Shown piece by piece: positions 18,069 through 26,311 of a stretch of DNA of 64,000 nucleotides; the first letter of the stretch is position 1; each line of letters starts with the position of its first letter. Where the stretch lies: positions 248,001 through 312,000 of the forward strand of contig JBGAHD010000004.1 in the NCBI GenBank assembly GCA_044226395.1, in the 5' to 3' direction. Source of the stretch: JBGAHD01 sp044226395. Its GTDB lineage: Bacteria > Pseudomonadota > Gammaproteobacteria > Xanthomonadales > Ahniellaceae. The notes under the pieces are model-generated. The model saw only the letters and a list, made by a program, of their open reading frames with translations, was not told the origin of the DNA and ran no database searches. Position numbers and translations under genes: made by a program.

Positions 18069-19106
18069 TCAGGCGGCGGCGATCTTGGCGCCGCGCGCGG
18101 GCGCGGCGTCGGGCGTGGCGGTGGGCGCGTCCTGGTTGAGCCAGGGCATGCGCGCGCGCAGACGGGCGCCGACGGTTTCGATCGGATGCTCGATGTCGGC
18201 TTGCTTGAGCGCGCGATAGCGCGCGTTCCCGGCGCGATACTCGGCCACCCATTCGCGCGCGAAGCGGCCGTCGCGGATCTCGGCCAGCACTTCGCGCATG
18301 CGCTCGCGCGTTTCGCCGTTGACGATGCGCGGGCCGCGGGTCAGATCGCCGAACTGCGCGGTCTCAGAAATGTACTTGTGCATCTTGGCCATGCCGCCTT
18401 CGTGCAGCAGGTCGACGATGAGCTTCAACTCATGCATGCACTCGAAGTACGCGACCTCGGGCTGATAGCCGGCTTCGATCAGGGTCTCGTAGCCCTGCAC
18501 CACCAGCTCGGTCACGCCGCCGCACAGCACGGCTTGTTCGCCGAACAGATCGGTCTCGGTCTCTTCGGCAAAAGTGGTCTGGATCAAGCCACCGCGCGTG
18601 CCGCCGATGCCTTCGGCATAGGTCTTGGCGCGCTCGGCCGCGTGACCCGAGGCATCGGTGTGAATGGCGAACAGGCTCGGCACGCCGTGGCCGCGTTCGT
18701 ACTCGCGACGCACCAGCGCGCCCGGACCCTTGGGCGCGACCAGGATCACGTCGATGTCCTTGCGCGGCGCGATCTGGCCGAAGTGCACGTTGAAGCCATG
18801 CGCGAACAGCAGCGCGGCGCCCGCGCGAATGTTGGGCTCGATCGCTTGCTTGTAGACCTCGGGCTGGGCCATGTCGGGCGTGAGCAGCGCGACGATGTCA
18901 CCCAGCTTCGCCGCCTCGGCGGGCTCGACCGGCTTGAAGCCATCGGCGCGCGCGCGCGCGTCACCCGTGCCACCGGCGCGCGCGCCGATGATCACCTCGA
19001 AGCCGGAATCACGCAGATTCATGGCATGCGCGCGGCCCTGGCTGCCATAGCCGATGACGGCGATGCGTTGCGTGTGGGCGGGGTGATTGGTCTTGGTGGG
19101 GCTCAT
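18069..19106 (-). CDS. ilvC: ketol-acid reductoisomerase, class I
   Basis: Isomerises and reduces acetolactate or acetohydroxybutyrate to the dihydroxy acid, using NADPH and Mg. The 345-residue length is that of the short class I enzyme. The Rossmann motif is AVIGYGSQGRAHAMNLRDSG; PKGPGALVRREY, EETETDLFGEQAVLCGG and EVAYFECMHELKLIVDL carry the Mg-binding acidic residues. The C-terminal tail is Ala/Pro-rich. ATG 19106 is preceded by GGAG at seven bases. It lies 27 bp after ilvD and 10 bp before ilvG. Confidence 0.97.
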   Translation of the reverse strand: MSPTKTNHPAHTQRIAVIGYGSQGRAHAMNLRDSGFEVIIGARAGGTGDARARADGFKPVEPAEAAKLGDIVALLTPDMAQPEVYKQAIEPNIRAGAALLFAHGFNVHFGQIAPRKDIDVILVAPKGPGALVRREYERGHGVPSLFAIHTDASGHAAERAKTYAEGIGGTRGGLIQTTFAEETETDLFGEQAVLCGGVTELVVQGYETLIEAGYQPEVAYFECMHELKLIVDLLHEGGMAKMHKYISETAQFGDLTRGPRIVNGETRERMREVLAEIRDGRFAREWVAEYRAGNARYRALKQADIEHPIETVGARLRARMPWLNQDAPTATPDAAPARGAKIAAA

Positions 19107-19133
19107 CTGGCGTCTCCGAGGTAGGGGAATGGG

Positions 19134-20783
19134 TTAGGCACGAGTCACGGCGCCGTGGGCGGCCGAGCCCACCAGTCGCGCATATTTGGCGAGCACGCCG
19201 CGCGTGGCGCGCGGCTCCGGCGCGCGCCAGTCGGCGCGACGCGCGTTGAGATCGGCGCCGCAATCGATGCGGCGCGCTTTCACGTCGATGCGAATCGGAT
19301 CGCCATCGGCGAGCAACGCGATCGGTCCACCACGCGCCGCTTCCGGCGCGATGTGACCGACCATGAAGCCGCGCGTGGCGCCGCTGAAGCGACCATCGGT
19401 GATCAAGGCCACGTCATCGCCCAACCCACGCCCCACGAGCGCGGCGGTGACCGCCAGCATCTCGGGCATGCCCGGCGCGCCGGCGGGGCCTTCGTAACGG
19501 ATCACGATGACATCGCCCGCGCGGATCTTGCCGGCCTGCACGGCGGCGAAGGCCGCGGGCTCACCATCGAACACGCGCGCGGGACCTTCATGCAGGTCGC
19601 GCCCGTGACCGGCGAGCTTCACCACGCAGCCTTCCGGCGCGAGATTGCCGAACAGCACGGCGAAGCCGCCATGCGGCTTCAGCGGATCGTCGATCGGACG
19701 CACGACGTTCTGCGGCGCGCCGTCGAGCGCGTGCGCGTCGAGCAGGGCCAGCATGCTGTCGCCCTGCACGGTCGGATGATCTTCCAGGCGACCGGCCTCG
19801 CGCAGCGCGCGCGCCACGCGCGCGGTGCCACCGGCGGCGCTCAGTTCCACCGCGGTGTAGCGACCGCCGGGACGCAGATCGGCGATCACCGGCGTCGCGC
19901 GCGCGGCGTCATCGAAATCGTTCAATTGCAGCGGCACGCCGGCCTCGCCCGCGATCGCCAGCAGATGCAGCACGGCATTGGTCGAACCCGCCGTGGCCGC
20001 GACCAGACGCGCGGCATTGCGAAAGGCCGCCGAGGTCAGCACCTGACGCGGCGTGCGTTGCGCGCGCAGGCACTGCATCACCAGCTCGCCGCAGTCGCGC
20101 GCGACGCGCGCCTTGTCGGCATCGGTCGCGGGCACGTCGTTGGCGCCGAGCGGCGACAGACCCAGAGTGGTCAGCACCATCGCCATGGTGTTGGCGGTGA
20201 ACTGACCGCCGCACGCGCCCGCGCCAGGACACGCGTGCGATTCCACCGCGGCCAGTTCGCGCGCGTCGATGCGACCCGCGCCGAAACTGCCCACGGCCTC
20301 GAACACTTCCTGGATGGTGATCGGACACCCGCGATGCGAGCCGTGCTGGATCGAACCGCCGTACAGAATCACGGTCGGCACATCCAGGCGCGCGGCGGCC
20401 ATCGCCGCGGCGGGAATGGTTTTGTCGCAACCGACCAGCAGCACCATCGCGTCGAGACTGTGGCCTTCGACCGCGAGTTCGATCGAATCGGCGATCCAGT
20501 CGCGCGACACCAGCGAAGCGCGCATACCCGGCGTGCCCATGGCGATGCCATCGGTCACCGCGATGGTGTTGAACTCGACCGCGGTGCCACCCGCTGCTTC
20601 CACGCCTTCGCGCGCGTGACGCGCCAGCTCGCGCAGATTGAGATTGCACGGCGAGACATCCGACCAGGTGTGCACCACCGCCACCAACGGACGCTCCAGG
20701 GCCGCGTGATCGCGGCCCGTGGCCAGCAGCATGGCGCGTGCTGGCGCGCGTTCGGGTCCGGTTTTGATGGTGTCACTACGCAT
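19134..20783 (-). CDS. ilvD: dihydroxy-acid dehydratase
   Basis: Dehydrates the 2,3-dihydroxy acids to the 2-oxo acids of valine and isoleucine with an iron-sulfur cluster. The 549-residue protein contains LLVGCDKTIPAAAMAAARLD (cluster cysteine), CPGAGACGGQFTANTMAMVL (second cluster cysteine) and GRFSGATRGFMVGHIAPEA near the C-terminus, which are all IlvD/Edd signatures. The biosynthetic context favours IlvD over the phosphogluconate dehydratase. ATG 20783 has AGGA six bases upstream; upstream residues would run through the attenuator. It is the first enzyme gene after the leader. Confidence 0.96.
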   Translation of the reverse strand: MRSDTIKTGPERAPARAMLLATGRDHAALERPLVAVVHTWSDVSPCNLNLRELARHAREGVEAAGGTAVEFNTIAVTDGIAMGTPGMRASLVSRDWIADSIELAVEGHSLDAMVLLVGCDKTIPAAAMAAARLDVPTVILYGGSIQHGSHRGCPITIQEVFEAVGSFGAGRIDARELAAVESHACPGAGACGGQFTANTMAMVLTTLGLSPLGANDVPATDADKARVARDCGELVMQCLRAQRTPRQVLTSAAFRNAARLVAATAGSTNAVLHLLAIAGEAGVPLQLNDFDDAARATPVIADLRPGGRYTAVELSAAGGTARVARALREAGRLEDHPTVQGDSMLALLDAHALDGAPQNVVRPIDDPLKPHGGFAVLFGNLAPEGCVVKLAGHGRDLHEGPARVFDGEPAAFAAVQAGKIRAGDVIVIRYEGPAGAPGMPEMLAVTAALVGRGLGDDVALITDGRFSGATRGFMVGHIAPEAARGGPIALLADGDPIRIDVKARRIDCGADLNARRADWRAPEPRATRGVLAKYARLVGSAAHGAVTRA

Positions 20784-20812
20784 CGATGTTCCTCGTGTTC
20801 GGAACACCGGAC

Positions 20813-20859
20813 CCCAAAAACGCGAAACCCCCGCGACCATTTCTGGTGCGGGGGTTTCG
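20813..20859 (-). terminator. attenuator of the ilv operon
   Basis: On the minus strand CGAAACCCCCGC pairs perfectly with GCGGGGGTTTCG; between them ACCA and TGGT extend the stem around a short loop. CGTTTTTGG follows directly. It starts 26 bases after the ilvL stop and ends about 30 bases before ilvD, where a transcription attenuator belongs. Confidence 0.9.
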
Positions 20860-20885
20860 AGGCGTCCAGTATTCTTGTGATCTGA

Positions 20886-21005
20886 CTACGCGCCGAGTCC
20901 GCACCTTGGTGGCGGAATAAGTACTACGACGCTAATAAGCGCGACCGAAAGCGCCACGCGGAGCGTGGTGTTTTCGAAGCCGGCGATGTTGCGTTGCGTC
21001 GTCAT
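20886..21005 (-). CDS. ilvL: ilv operon leader peptide
   Basis: A 39-residue leader peptide that would couple ribosome stalling to attenuation. It reads MTTQRNIAGFENTTLRV at its start and then ALSVALISVVVLIPPP, with a run of eleven Val/Leu/Ile residues. This closely resembles the ISVVVIIIPP core of E. coli IlvL. The control codons include CTT, ATT and GTA, which are uncommon in the GC-rich structural genes here. It ends in TAG at 20886-20888, just before the attenuator. There is no clear Shine-Dalgarno sequence; the start codon lies only seven bases past the -10 box. Confidence 0.9.
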   Translation of the reverse strand: MTTQRNIAGFENTTLRVALSVALISVVVLIPPPRCGLGA

Positions 21006-21012
21006 GGGTCCG

Positions 21013-21042
21013 AAGCTAGATGCCTTCGCGTGCGCTTGTCAA
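21013..21042 (-). promoter_or_regulatory. promoter of the ilv operon
   Basis: A perfect TTGACA (21042-21037) and a weak TAGCTT (21018-21013) are 18 bases apart on the minus strand. The ilvL start codon begins seven bases beyond the -10 box, so the mRNA would be leaderless or nearly so. The layout mirrors that of the leu promoter. Confidence 0.6.
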
Positions 21043-21160
21043 GGGCCCCTCACCATAACCGCGATGCATATGCGCGAACCGCGCCACGATTGGCTTGCCG
21101 AGACAATCCTCGATTCGCCCCGCGCCTACACCTTTCGTCGAAGGCGATCGAAATCGTTTC

Positions 21161-21190
21161 TTGACAGCGCGCGAAGGCGCGATCTATTTT
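21161..21190 (+). promoter_or_regulatory. promoter of the leu operon
   Basis: A perfect TTGACA (21161-21166) and TATTTT (21185-21190) are 18 bases apart. The first leuL start codon begins eight bases further on. The promoter lies back to back with the ilv promoter; the two -35 boxes are about 120 bp apart. Confidence 0.7.
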
Positions 21191-21198
21191 GCAGCGCA

Positions 21199-21324
21199 AT
21201 GCAAACGATCATGACCGCCACGAACGTTGCCCGCCGCGCCAAGACCGCGGCCAACGTCGCGCGCGTCTCGCTCGGCCTCGTACTTGGTCTGCTTCTTATT
21301 ACCTCGCCACCGCGGGAAGACTAG
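21199..21324 (+). CDS. leuL: leu operon leader peptide
   Basis: A 41-residue leader peptide. The N-terminal half is basic (MQTIMTATNVARRAKTAANV) and is followed by VSLGLVLGLLLITSPP, with six leucines in ten residues. The leucine codons include CTC and CTT as well as CTG, and an ATT isoleucine follows. An alternative ATG lies four codons downstream at 21211. It ends at 21324, 30 bases before the attenuator stem. The position, composition and following terminator make leucine-controlled attenuation the likely function. Confidence 0.88.
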   Translation: MQTIMTATNVARRAKTAANVARVSLGLVLGLLLITSPPRED

Positions 21325-21354
21325 TCACGGCCCAGCAACACCGGAACCAGACCA

Positions 21355-21394
21355 GAAACCCCGCGAAGGCAACGACGCGGGGTTTCGTGTTTTT
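21355..21394 (+). terminator. attenuator of the leu operon
   Basis: GAAACCCCGCG (21355-21365) pairs perfectly with CGCGGGGTTTC (21376-21386), followed by GTGTTTTT. The stem sequence is almost the same as that of the ilv attenuator on the other strand. Confidence 0.92.
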
Positions 21395-21441
21395 AGACCC
21401 CCAGAAATTTGGATCACGAAGTCGATCACGAGGACGCCACC

Positions 21442-21561
21442 ATGCCACGCACCACGCGCCAACACACGTTCGACACGCAGTACACCCGCGCGGGCGCCTC
21501 GCGACTTCGCACGCGACACTGGCTGTGGTCGCTGATGCGCGTAGGAGCGCGACGATCATGA
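21442..21561 (+). CDS. small basic ORF coupled to leuA
   Basis: A 39-residue ORF beginning MPRTTRQHTFDTQYTR and ending RVGARRS, basic (ten arginines) with two tryptophans in RHWLWSLM. It has a good ribosome site (GAGGA seven bases before ATG 21442), and its TGA overlaps the leuA start as ATGA. It lies after the attenuator, so it would be made only when the operon is read through. It may encode a real peptide or serve only to bring ribosomes to leuA, whose own ribosome site is badly spaced. I do not recognise a family. Confidence 0.5.
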   Translation: MPRTTRQHTFDTQYTRAGASRLRTRHWLWSLMRVGARRS

Positions 21562-23111
21562 GCCAGCGCCTGATCATCTTCGACACCACCCTGCGCGATG
21601 GCGAGCAGAGTCCTGGCTGCAGCCTCGATCCCACGCAGAAGCTGCGCATGGCGCAGGCCCTGGCCGCGCTCGGCGTGGACGTGATCGAGGCGGGTTACCC
21701 CAATGCCTCGGACGGCGATTTCCAATCCGTGTTCGACATCGCCAGCCACGTGCAGGGCCCCACCATCTGCGCGCTCGCGCGCTGCAACGAGGCCGATATC
21801 CGCGCCTGCGCCAAGGCACTCGCCCCGGCGCAGCACAAGCGCATCCACGTCTTCATCGCCTCGAGTCCCATCCATCGCGAGCACAAGCTCAAGATGAGCG
21901 CCGAGCAAGTGATCGCGCGTGCCATCGAGGCGGTCACTTTGGCGCGGTCGCTTGTCGACGATGTCGAGTTCTCCGCCGAGGACGCCACGCGCAGCGAGCC
22001 GGAATACCTGGCGCGCCTGTTCAGCGCCGCGATCAAGGCCGGCGCGCGCACGGTCAACGTGCCCGACACCGTGGGCTATACCACGCCCAGCGAGTACAGC
22101 CGCCTCATCGCCTACTTGCGCGAACACGTCGAAGGCATCGACCAGGCCATCATCAGCACGCATTGCCACAACGATCTGGGCCTGGCCGTGGCGAACAGTC
22201 TCGCGGCGGTCGAAGCCGGCGCGCGCCAAGTCGAGTGCACGATCAGCGGCATCGGCGAGCGCGCGGGCAATGCGGCGCTGGAAGAAATCGTCATGGCCGT
22301 GCGCACGCGCGCCGATCGCTTTCCGGTTACCACGTCAGTGCGCACGCAGCGGCTGTACGCGATTTCGCGTCAGCTGGCGAGCTTCATCGGCGCCACCATT
22401 CCGCGCAACAAGGCCGTGATTGGCGACAACGCCTTCGCGCACGAATCGGGCATTCATCAGCACGGCATGATCGCCGACCGCAGCACCTACGAGATCATGC
22501 GACCCGAGGACGTCGGCTTTCCCGGCACGCAACTCGTGCTGGGCAAGCACAGCGGCCGCGCGGCCGTGCGCGATCGCCTGGTGAGCATGGGCTATCAACC
22601 CGACGATCAGGCCGTGGACGAACTCTTCGTCTCGTTCAAGCGCCTGGCCGATCGCAAGAAAGAAGTCTTCGACGCCGATCTCGACGCGCTGTGGCTGGGC
22701 ATCGATCCCGGCGCGCAAGGCCCGTGGGCCATCGAGGCCATGCACGTGACCACGGCCGTGGGCGCGAGCTCCAGCCCCAGCGCCAGCGTCAATCTGCGCG
22801 ATGTCGAAGGCGGCACGCGCCGCGCCGCGGGCCTGGGCGATGGACCGATCGACGCCATCGCCAATGCCATCGCCGCCGCCACCGGCCTCGATTTTCTGGT
22901 GCGCGATTTTCAAGTGCGCTCGATCACCGAAGGCGGCGACGCGCAAGGCCAAGCCACCGTGCGCGTCACTCACGACGGTCGCGAATATCGCGGCCGCGGC
23001 ATTTCCACCGACGTGATCGAGGCCGCCGCCCTGGCCTTGCTCGAAGTCGCCAACCGCATCACCGCCGTGCAACGCGCGCGCGCCGGTCGTCTGCGCGCCA
23101 CCGGCACCTGA
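21558..23111 (+). CDS. leuA: 2-isopropylmalate synthase
   Basis: Condenses acetyl-CoA with 3-methyl-2-oxobutanoate in the first step of leucine synthesis. The 517-residue protein has the catalytic barrel with FDTTLRDGEQSPGCSL at residues 7-22, the metal motif STHCHNDLGLAVANSL and GIGERAGNAALEEI. A linker containing HESGIHQHGM and LVLGKHSGRAA follows, and then a C-terminal regulatory LeuA dimer domain (about 390-510) that normally binds leucine. ATG 21558 matches the conserved N-terminus; GGAG lies ten bases upstream, which is long, so coupling to the preceding small ORF is plausible. Confidence 0.97.
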   Translation: MSQRLIIFDTTLRDGEQSPGCSLDPTQKLRMAQALAALGVDVIEAGYPNASDGDFQSVFDIASHVQGPTICALARCNEADIRACAKALAPAQHKRIHVFIASSPIHREHKLKMSAEQVIARAIEAVTLARSLVDDVEFSAEDATRSEPEYLARLFSAAIKAGARTVNVPDTVGYTTPSEYSRLIAYLREHVEGIDQAIISTHCHNDLGLAVANSLAAVEAGARQVECTISGIGERAGNAALEEIVMAVRTRADRFPVTTSVRTQRLYAISRQLASFIGATIPRNKAVIGDNAFAHESGIHQHGMIADRSTYEIMRPEDVGFPGTQLVLGKHSGRAAVRDRLVSMGYQPDDQAVDELFVSFKRLADRKKEVFDADLDALWLGIDPGAQGPWAIEAMHVTTAVGASSSPSASVNLRDVEGGTRRAAGLGDGPIDAIANAIAAATGLDFLVRDFQVRSITEGGDAQGQATVRVTHDGREYRGRGISTDVIEAAALALLEVANRITAVQRARAGRLRATGT

Positions 23112-23119
23112 GAACCCGC

Positions 23120-24535
23120 ATGACCGCCAAGACCCTGTTCGAAAAAATCTGGCAAGCGCACGTGGTCGAGGAACCCGATGACGGGCGCCCGGCCATCCTC
23201 GCCATCGATCTGCATTTGATTCACGAGGTCACGTCGCCGCAGGCCTTCGCGGTGCTGCGCGAGCGTGGCATGAAGGTGCGGCGCCCCGATCGCACCGTCG
23301 GCACGCTCGATCACTCCACGCCGACCTTGCCCGCGCGCGCCGACGGCACGCGGCCTTATCTCGATGCCAGCACGCGCGCGCAAGTGGAAACACTCGAACG
23401 CAATTGCCACGAATTCGGCGTGACCCTTCACGGCTGGTCGTCGCCGCATCGCGGCATCGTACACGTGATCGCGCCGGAACTCGGCCTGACGCAACCGGGC
23501 AGCACGATCGTTTGCGGCGACAGTCACACCAGCACGCATGGCGCCTTCGGCGCGCTGGCCTTCGGCATCGGCACGACCGAGGTCGGTCATGTGCTTGCCA
23601 CGCAATGCCTGCTGCAAAAACGTCCGCGCACCTTGGCGGTGAACATCGAGGGCGCGCTGGCGCCCGGGGTGTCGGCCAAGGACGTCGCGCTGCACGTGAT
23701 TGCGCGCCTGGGCTTCGCCGGTGGCACGGGACATGTGATCGAGTATCGCGGCTCGACCGTGCGCGCCATGGACATGGAAGCGCGCATGACCCTGTGCAAT
23801 ATGTCGATCGAAGCTGGCGCGCGCGCCGGCATGGTTTCGCCCGACGCCACCACGCTCGACTATCTGCGCGGTCGACCGCACGCGCCCACCGGCGAAGCCT
23901 GGGACCGCGCGGCGCAACGTTGGCTTGGCTTCGCCACCGACGCCGACGCGCGCTTCGATCGCGAGATCGCCATCGATGCGCGCGCGATCGAACCGCTGGT
24001 GACCTACGGCACCGATCCCGCCACCGCCATCGGCGTCGACACGCGCGTGCCCGAACCCGCGGACGCGGCGGCGACGAAGGCGTTGAGTTACATGGGCGTC
24101 AAGGCCGGCGCGCCGATGCGCGATCATCCGGTCGACGTGATCTTCATCGGCTCCTGCACCAATGCGCGCCTGTCGGATCTGCGCGCGGCGGCGCAAGTGC
24201 TGCGCGGTCGTCGCACGCATCCGCGCGTGCGCACCTTGATCGTGCCCGGCTCGGAAGCGGTCAAGAAGGCGGCCGAGGCCGAAGGTCTCGATCGCATCTT
24301 TCGCGAAGCCGGCGCCGAATGGCGCGAGCCGGGCTGTTCGATGTGCATTGCGATGAATGGCGATCTGGCCAAGCCCGGCGACTACGTGGTCAGCACGAGC
24401 AATCGCAATTTCGAAGGGCGACAAGGGCCGGGCGCGCGCACGGTGCTCGCCAGTCCGATGACGGCGGCTGCTTGCGCGGTCGCGGGACGCATCGTCGATC
24501 CGCGCGAGTTCCTGGCGACGGAGGCCGTGGCATGA
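23120..24535 (+). CDS. leuC: 3-isopropylmalate dehydratase large subunit
   Basis: With LeuD, isomerises 2- to 3-isopropylmalate using a [4Fe-4S] cluster. The 471-residue length is typical. Signatures are HEVTSPQAFAVLRERG, the substrate loop DHSTPTLP, GDSHTSTHGAFGALAFGIGT, and the cluster cysteines in FIGSCTNARLSDL and EPGCSMCIAMN. It begins 8 bp after leuA, and its TGA overlaps the leuD ATG. Confidence 0.97.
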   Translation: MTAKTLFEKIWQAHVVEEPDDGRPAILAIDLHLIHEVTSPQAFAVLRERGMKVRRPDRTVGTLDHSTPTLPARADGTRPYLDASTRAQVETLERNCHEFGVTLHGWSSPHRGIVHVIAPELGLTQPGSTIVCGDSHTSTHGAFGALAFGIGTTEVGHVLATQCLLQKRPRTLAVNIEGALAPGVSAKDVALHVIARLGFAGGTGHVIEYRGSTVRAMDMEARMTLCNMSIEAGARAGMVSPDATTLDYLRGRPHAPTGEAWDRAAQRWLGFATDADARFDREIAIDARAIEPLVTYGTDPATAIGVDTRVPEPADAAATKALSYMGVKAGAPMRDHPVDVIFIGSCTNARLSDLRAAAQVLRGRRTHPRVRTLIVPGSEAVKKAAEAEGLDRIFREAGAEWREPGCSMCIAMNGDLAKPGDYVVSTSNRNFEGRQGPGARTVLASPMTAAACAVAGRIVDPREFLATEAVA

Positions 24536-25113
24536 AGGCCATCACCTCGCTGAGCGGACGCAGCGTCGCGCTGCCGGCCGCCAACATCGATACCGATCGC
24601 ATCATTCCCGCGCGTTTTCTCACCACGACCGAGCGCGCGGGCTTGGGTCGACATGCGTTCAACGATTGGCGTTATCTGCCCGATGGCACGCCCAATCCCG
24701 AGTTCGCGTTGAATCGTCCCGAGCACGCCGGCGCGTCGATCCTGATCGCGGGTCACAACTTCGGTTGCGGCTCTTCGCGCGAGCATGCGCCCTGGGCCTT
24801 GCTCGATGCCGGCATTCGCGCGGTGGTGTCCTCGGCCATCGCCGACATCTTTCGCAACAACGCGCTCAAGAACGGTCTGCTCGCCATCGTGGTCGACGCC
24901 GACACGCACGCGCGCCTGCTCGCCGAAGCTGGCCAGACGCTAAGCATCGATGTCGCCGCGCAGACGCTGACCGACGCGCAAGGCCGCGCCACGCCCTTCA
25001 CGCTCGATCCGTTCGCGCGCCAATGCCTGCTCGAAGGCGTGGATGAACTGGGTTATCTGTTGCAACGACTTCCGCTCATCGAATCCTGGGAGACACGCGC
25101 ATGCACCGCTTGA
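24532..25113 (+). CDS. leuD: 3-isopropylmalate dehydratase small subunit
   Basis: Swivelling subunit of isopropylmalate isomerase. The 193-residue protein contains NIDTDRIIPARFL, HNFGCGSSREHAPWALLDAG and DIFRNNALKNGLL. It overlaps leuC by four bases and leuB by thirteen, which points to translational coupling along the operon. Confidence 0.97.
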   Translation: MKAITSLSGRSVALPAANIDTDRIIPARFLTTTERAGLGRHAFNDWRYLPDGTPNPEFALNRPEHAGASILIAGHNFGCGSSREHAPWALLDAGIRAVVSSAIADIFRNNALKNGLLAIVVDADTHARLLAEAGQTLSIDVAAQTLTDAQGRATPFTLDPFARQCLLEGVDELGYLLQRLPLIESWETRACTA

Positions 25114-26189
25114 TCGTTCTATTGCCGGGCGACGGCATCGGCCCCGAGGTGATCGAGGCCGCGCGACGCGTGTTGACCGCCGTGGCCGCGCGCTTCGATC
25201 TGGCGCTCGCCTACGAAACGCATTCCGTCGGCGGCGCCGCCATCGATGCGCATGGCGACCCCCTACCCCCTCCGACGCTGGCGGCCTGCCGCCGCGCGGA
25301 TGCCGTGCTGCTGGGCGCCGTCGGCGGTCCTCAATGGAATCACGTGCCCGTGGATATCCGGCCCGAGCAGGGCCTGTTGCGGCTGCGTCGCGAGCTCGGC
25401 CTCTACGCCAACGTGCGTCCGGTGAAGACCTTGCCCGCGTTGTCGGAGCTGTGTCCGCTCAAGCCCGAGCGCGTGCGCGGCGTCGACATGGTGGTGGTGC
25501 GCGAACTCACCGGCGGCATCTACTTTGGCCGTCGTCTGCGCACGGCCGACAAGGCCACGGACGAATGCGCCTACACGGTCGGCGAGATCGCGCGCGTCAC
25601 GCGCGTCGCGGCGCGACTCGCGGCGAGTCGTGGTGGGCGATTGGTGTCGGTCGACAAGGCCAATGTGCTGGAAACGTCGCGGCTGTGGCGCGAGACAGTC
25701 ACGCGCGTGATGCGCGATGAGTTCCCCGCGATCAAGCTCGAACACGTGCTGGTCGATGCCATGGCGATGTATCTGGTCTCGCGCCCGCGCGACTTCGACG
25801 TGATCGTCACCGAGAATCTGTTCGGCGACATTCTCACCGACGAGGCCGGCGTGCTCGCCGGTTCGCTCGGCATGTTGCCCTCGGCCTCACTTGGCGACGG
25901 CAAGCCGGGTCTGTACGAACCGATCCATGGCTCCGCGCCCGACATCGCCGGCAAGGGCATCGCCAATCCCTGCGGCACCTTGCTCAGCGTGGCGATGATG
26001 CTGCGCGAAAGCTTCGCCCGCGACGATGCCGCGACCGCGCTCGAAACCGCCGTCGCCGAAGCCGTGGAAGCCGGCGTGCGCACGCCCGATATCGCCGCCG
26101 GCACGACCGCCGTCGGCACGCGCGCGCTGTGCGACGCCATCATCGAACGCCTGGGCGCGCCGCGACAACGCAATGCGCGCGCCGGATAG
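25101..26189 (+). CDS. leuB: 3-isopropylmalate dehydrogenase
   Basis: NAD-dependent oxidative decarboxylation of 3-isopropylmalate, third step of leucine synthesis. The 362-residue protein has LLPGDGIGPEVIEAARRVL at the N-terminus, LGAVGGPQWNHVP, VVRELTGGIYFG, the Mg-binding TENLFGDILTDEAGVL, and the NAD motif YEPIHGSAPDIAGKGIANP. Last gene of the leu operon; the next gene is 122 bp away and probably has its own signal. Confidence 0.97.
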   Translation: MHRLIVLLPGDGIGPEVIEAARRVLTAVAARFDLALAYETHSVGGAAIDAHGDPLPPPTLAACRRADAVLLGAVGGPQWNHVPVDIRPEQGLLRLRRELGLYANVRPVKTLPALSELCPLKPERVRGVDMVVVRELTGGIYFGRRLRTADKATDECAYTVGEIARVTRVAARLAASRGGRLVSVDKANVLETSRLWRETVTRVMRDEFPAIKLEHVLVDAMAMYLVSRPRDFDVIVTENLFGDILTDEAGVLAGSLGMLPSASLGDGKPGLYEPIHGSAPDIAGKGIANPCGTLLSVAMMLRESFARDDAATALETAVAEAVEAGVRTPDIAAGTTAVGTRALCDAIIERLGAPRQRNARAG

Positions 26190-26311
26190 GGTGCCAAGCG
26201 GGTGCCGGTGCCGCGCCTCCCCACCGGCGCGGTGCCGGCGCCCGTGTCTTCCCGTTCCAGCGACGGTCGCGCGCATGCTAGCGTGACCGCGAGTCTTTCT
26301 TGGGAGTAGGC

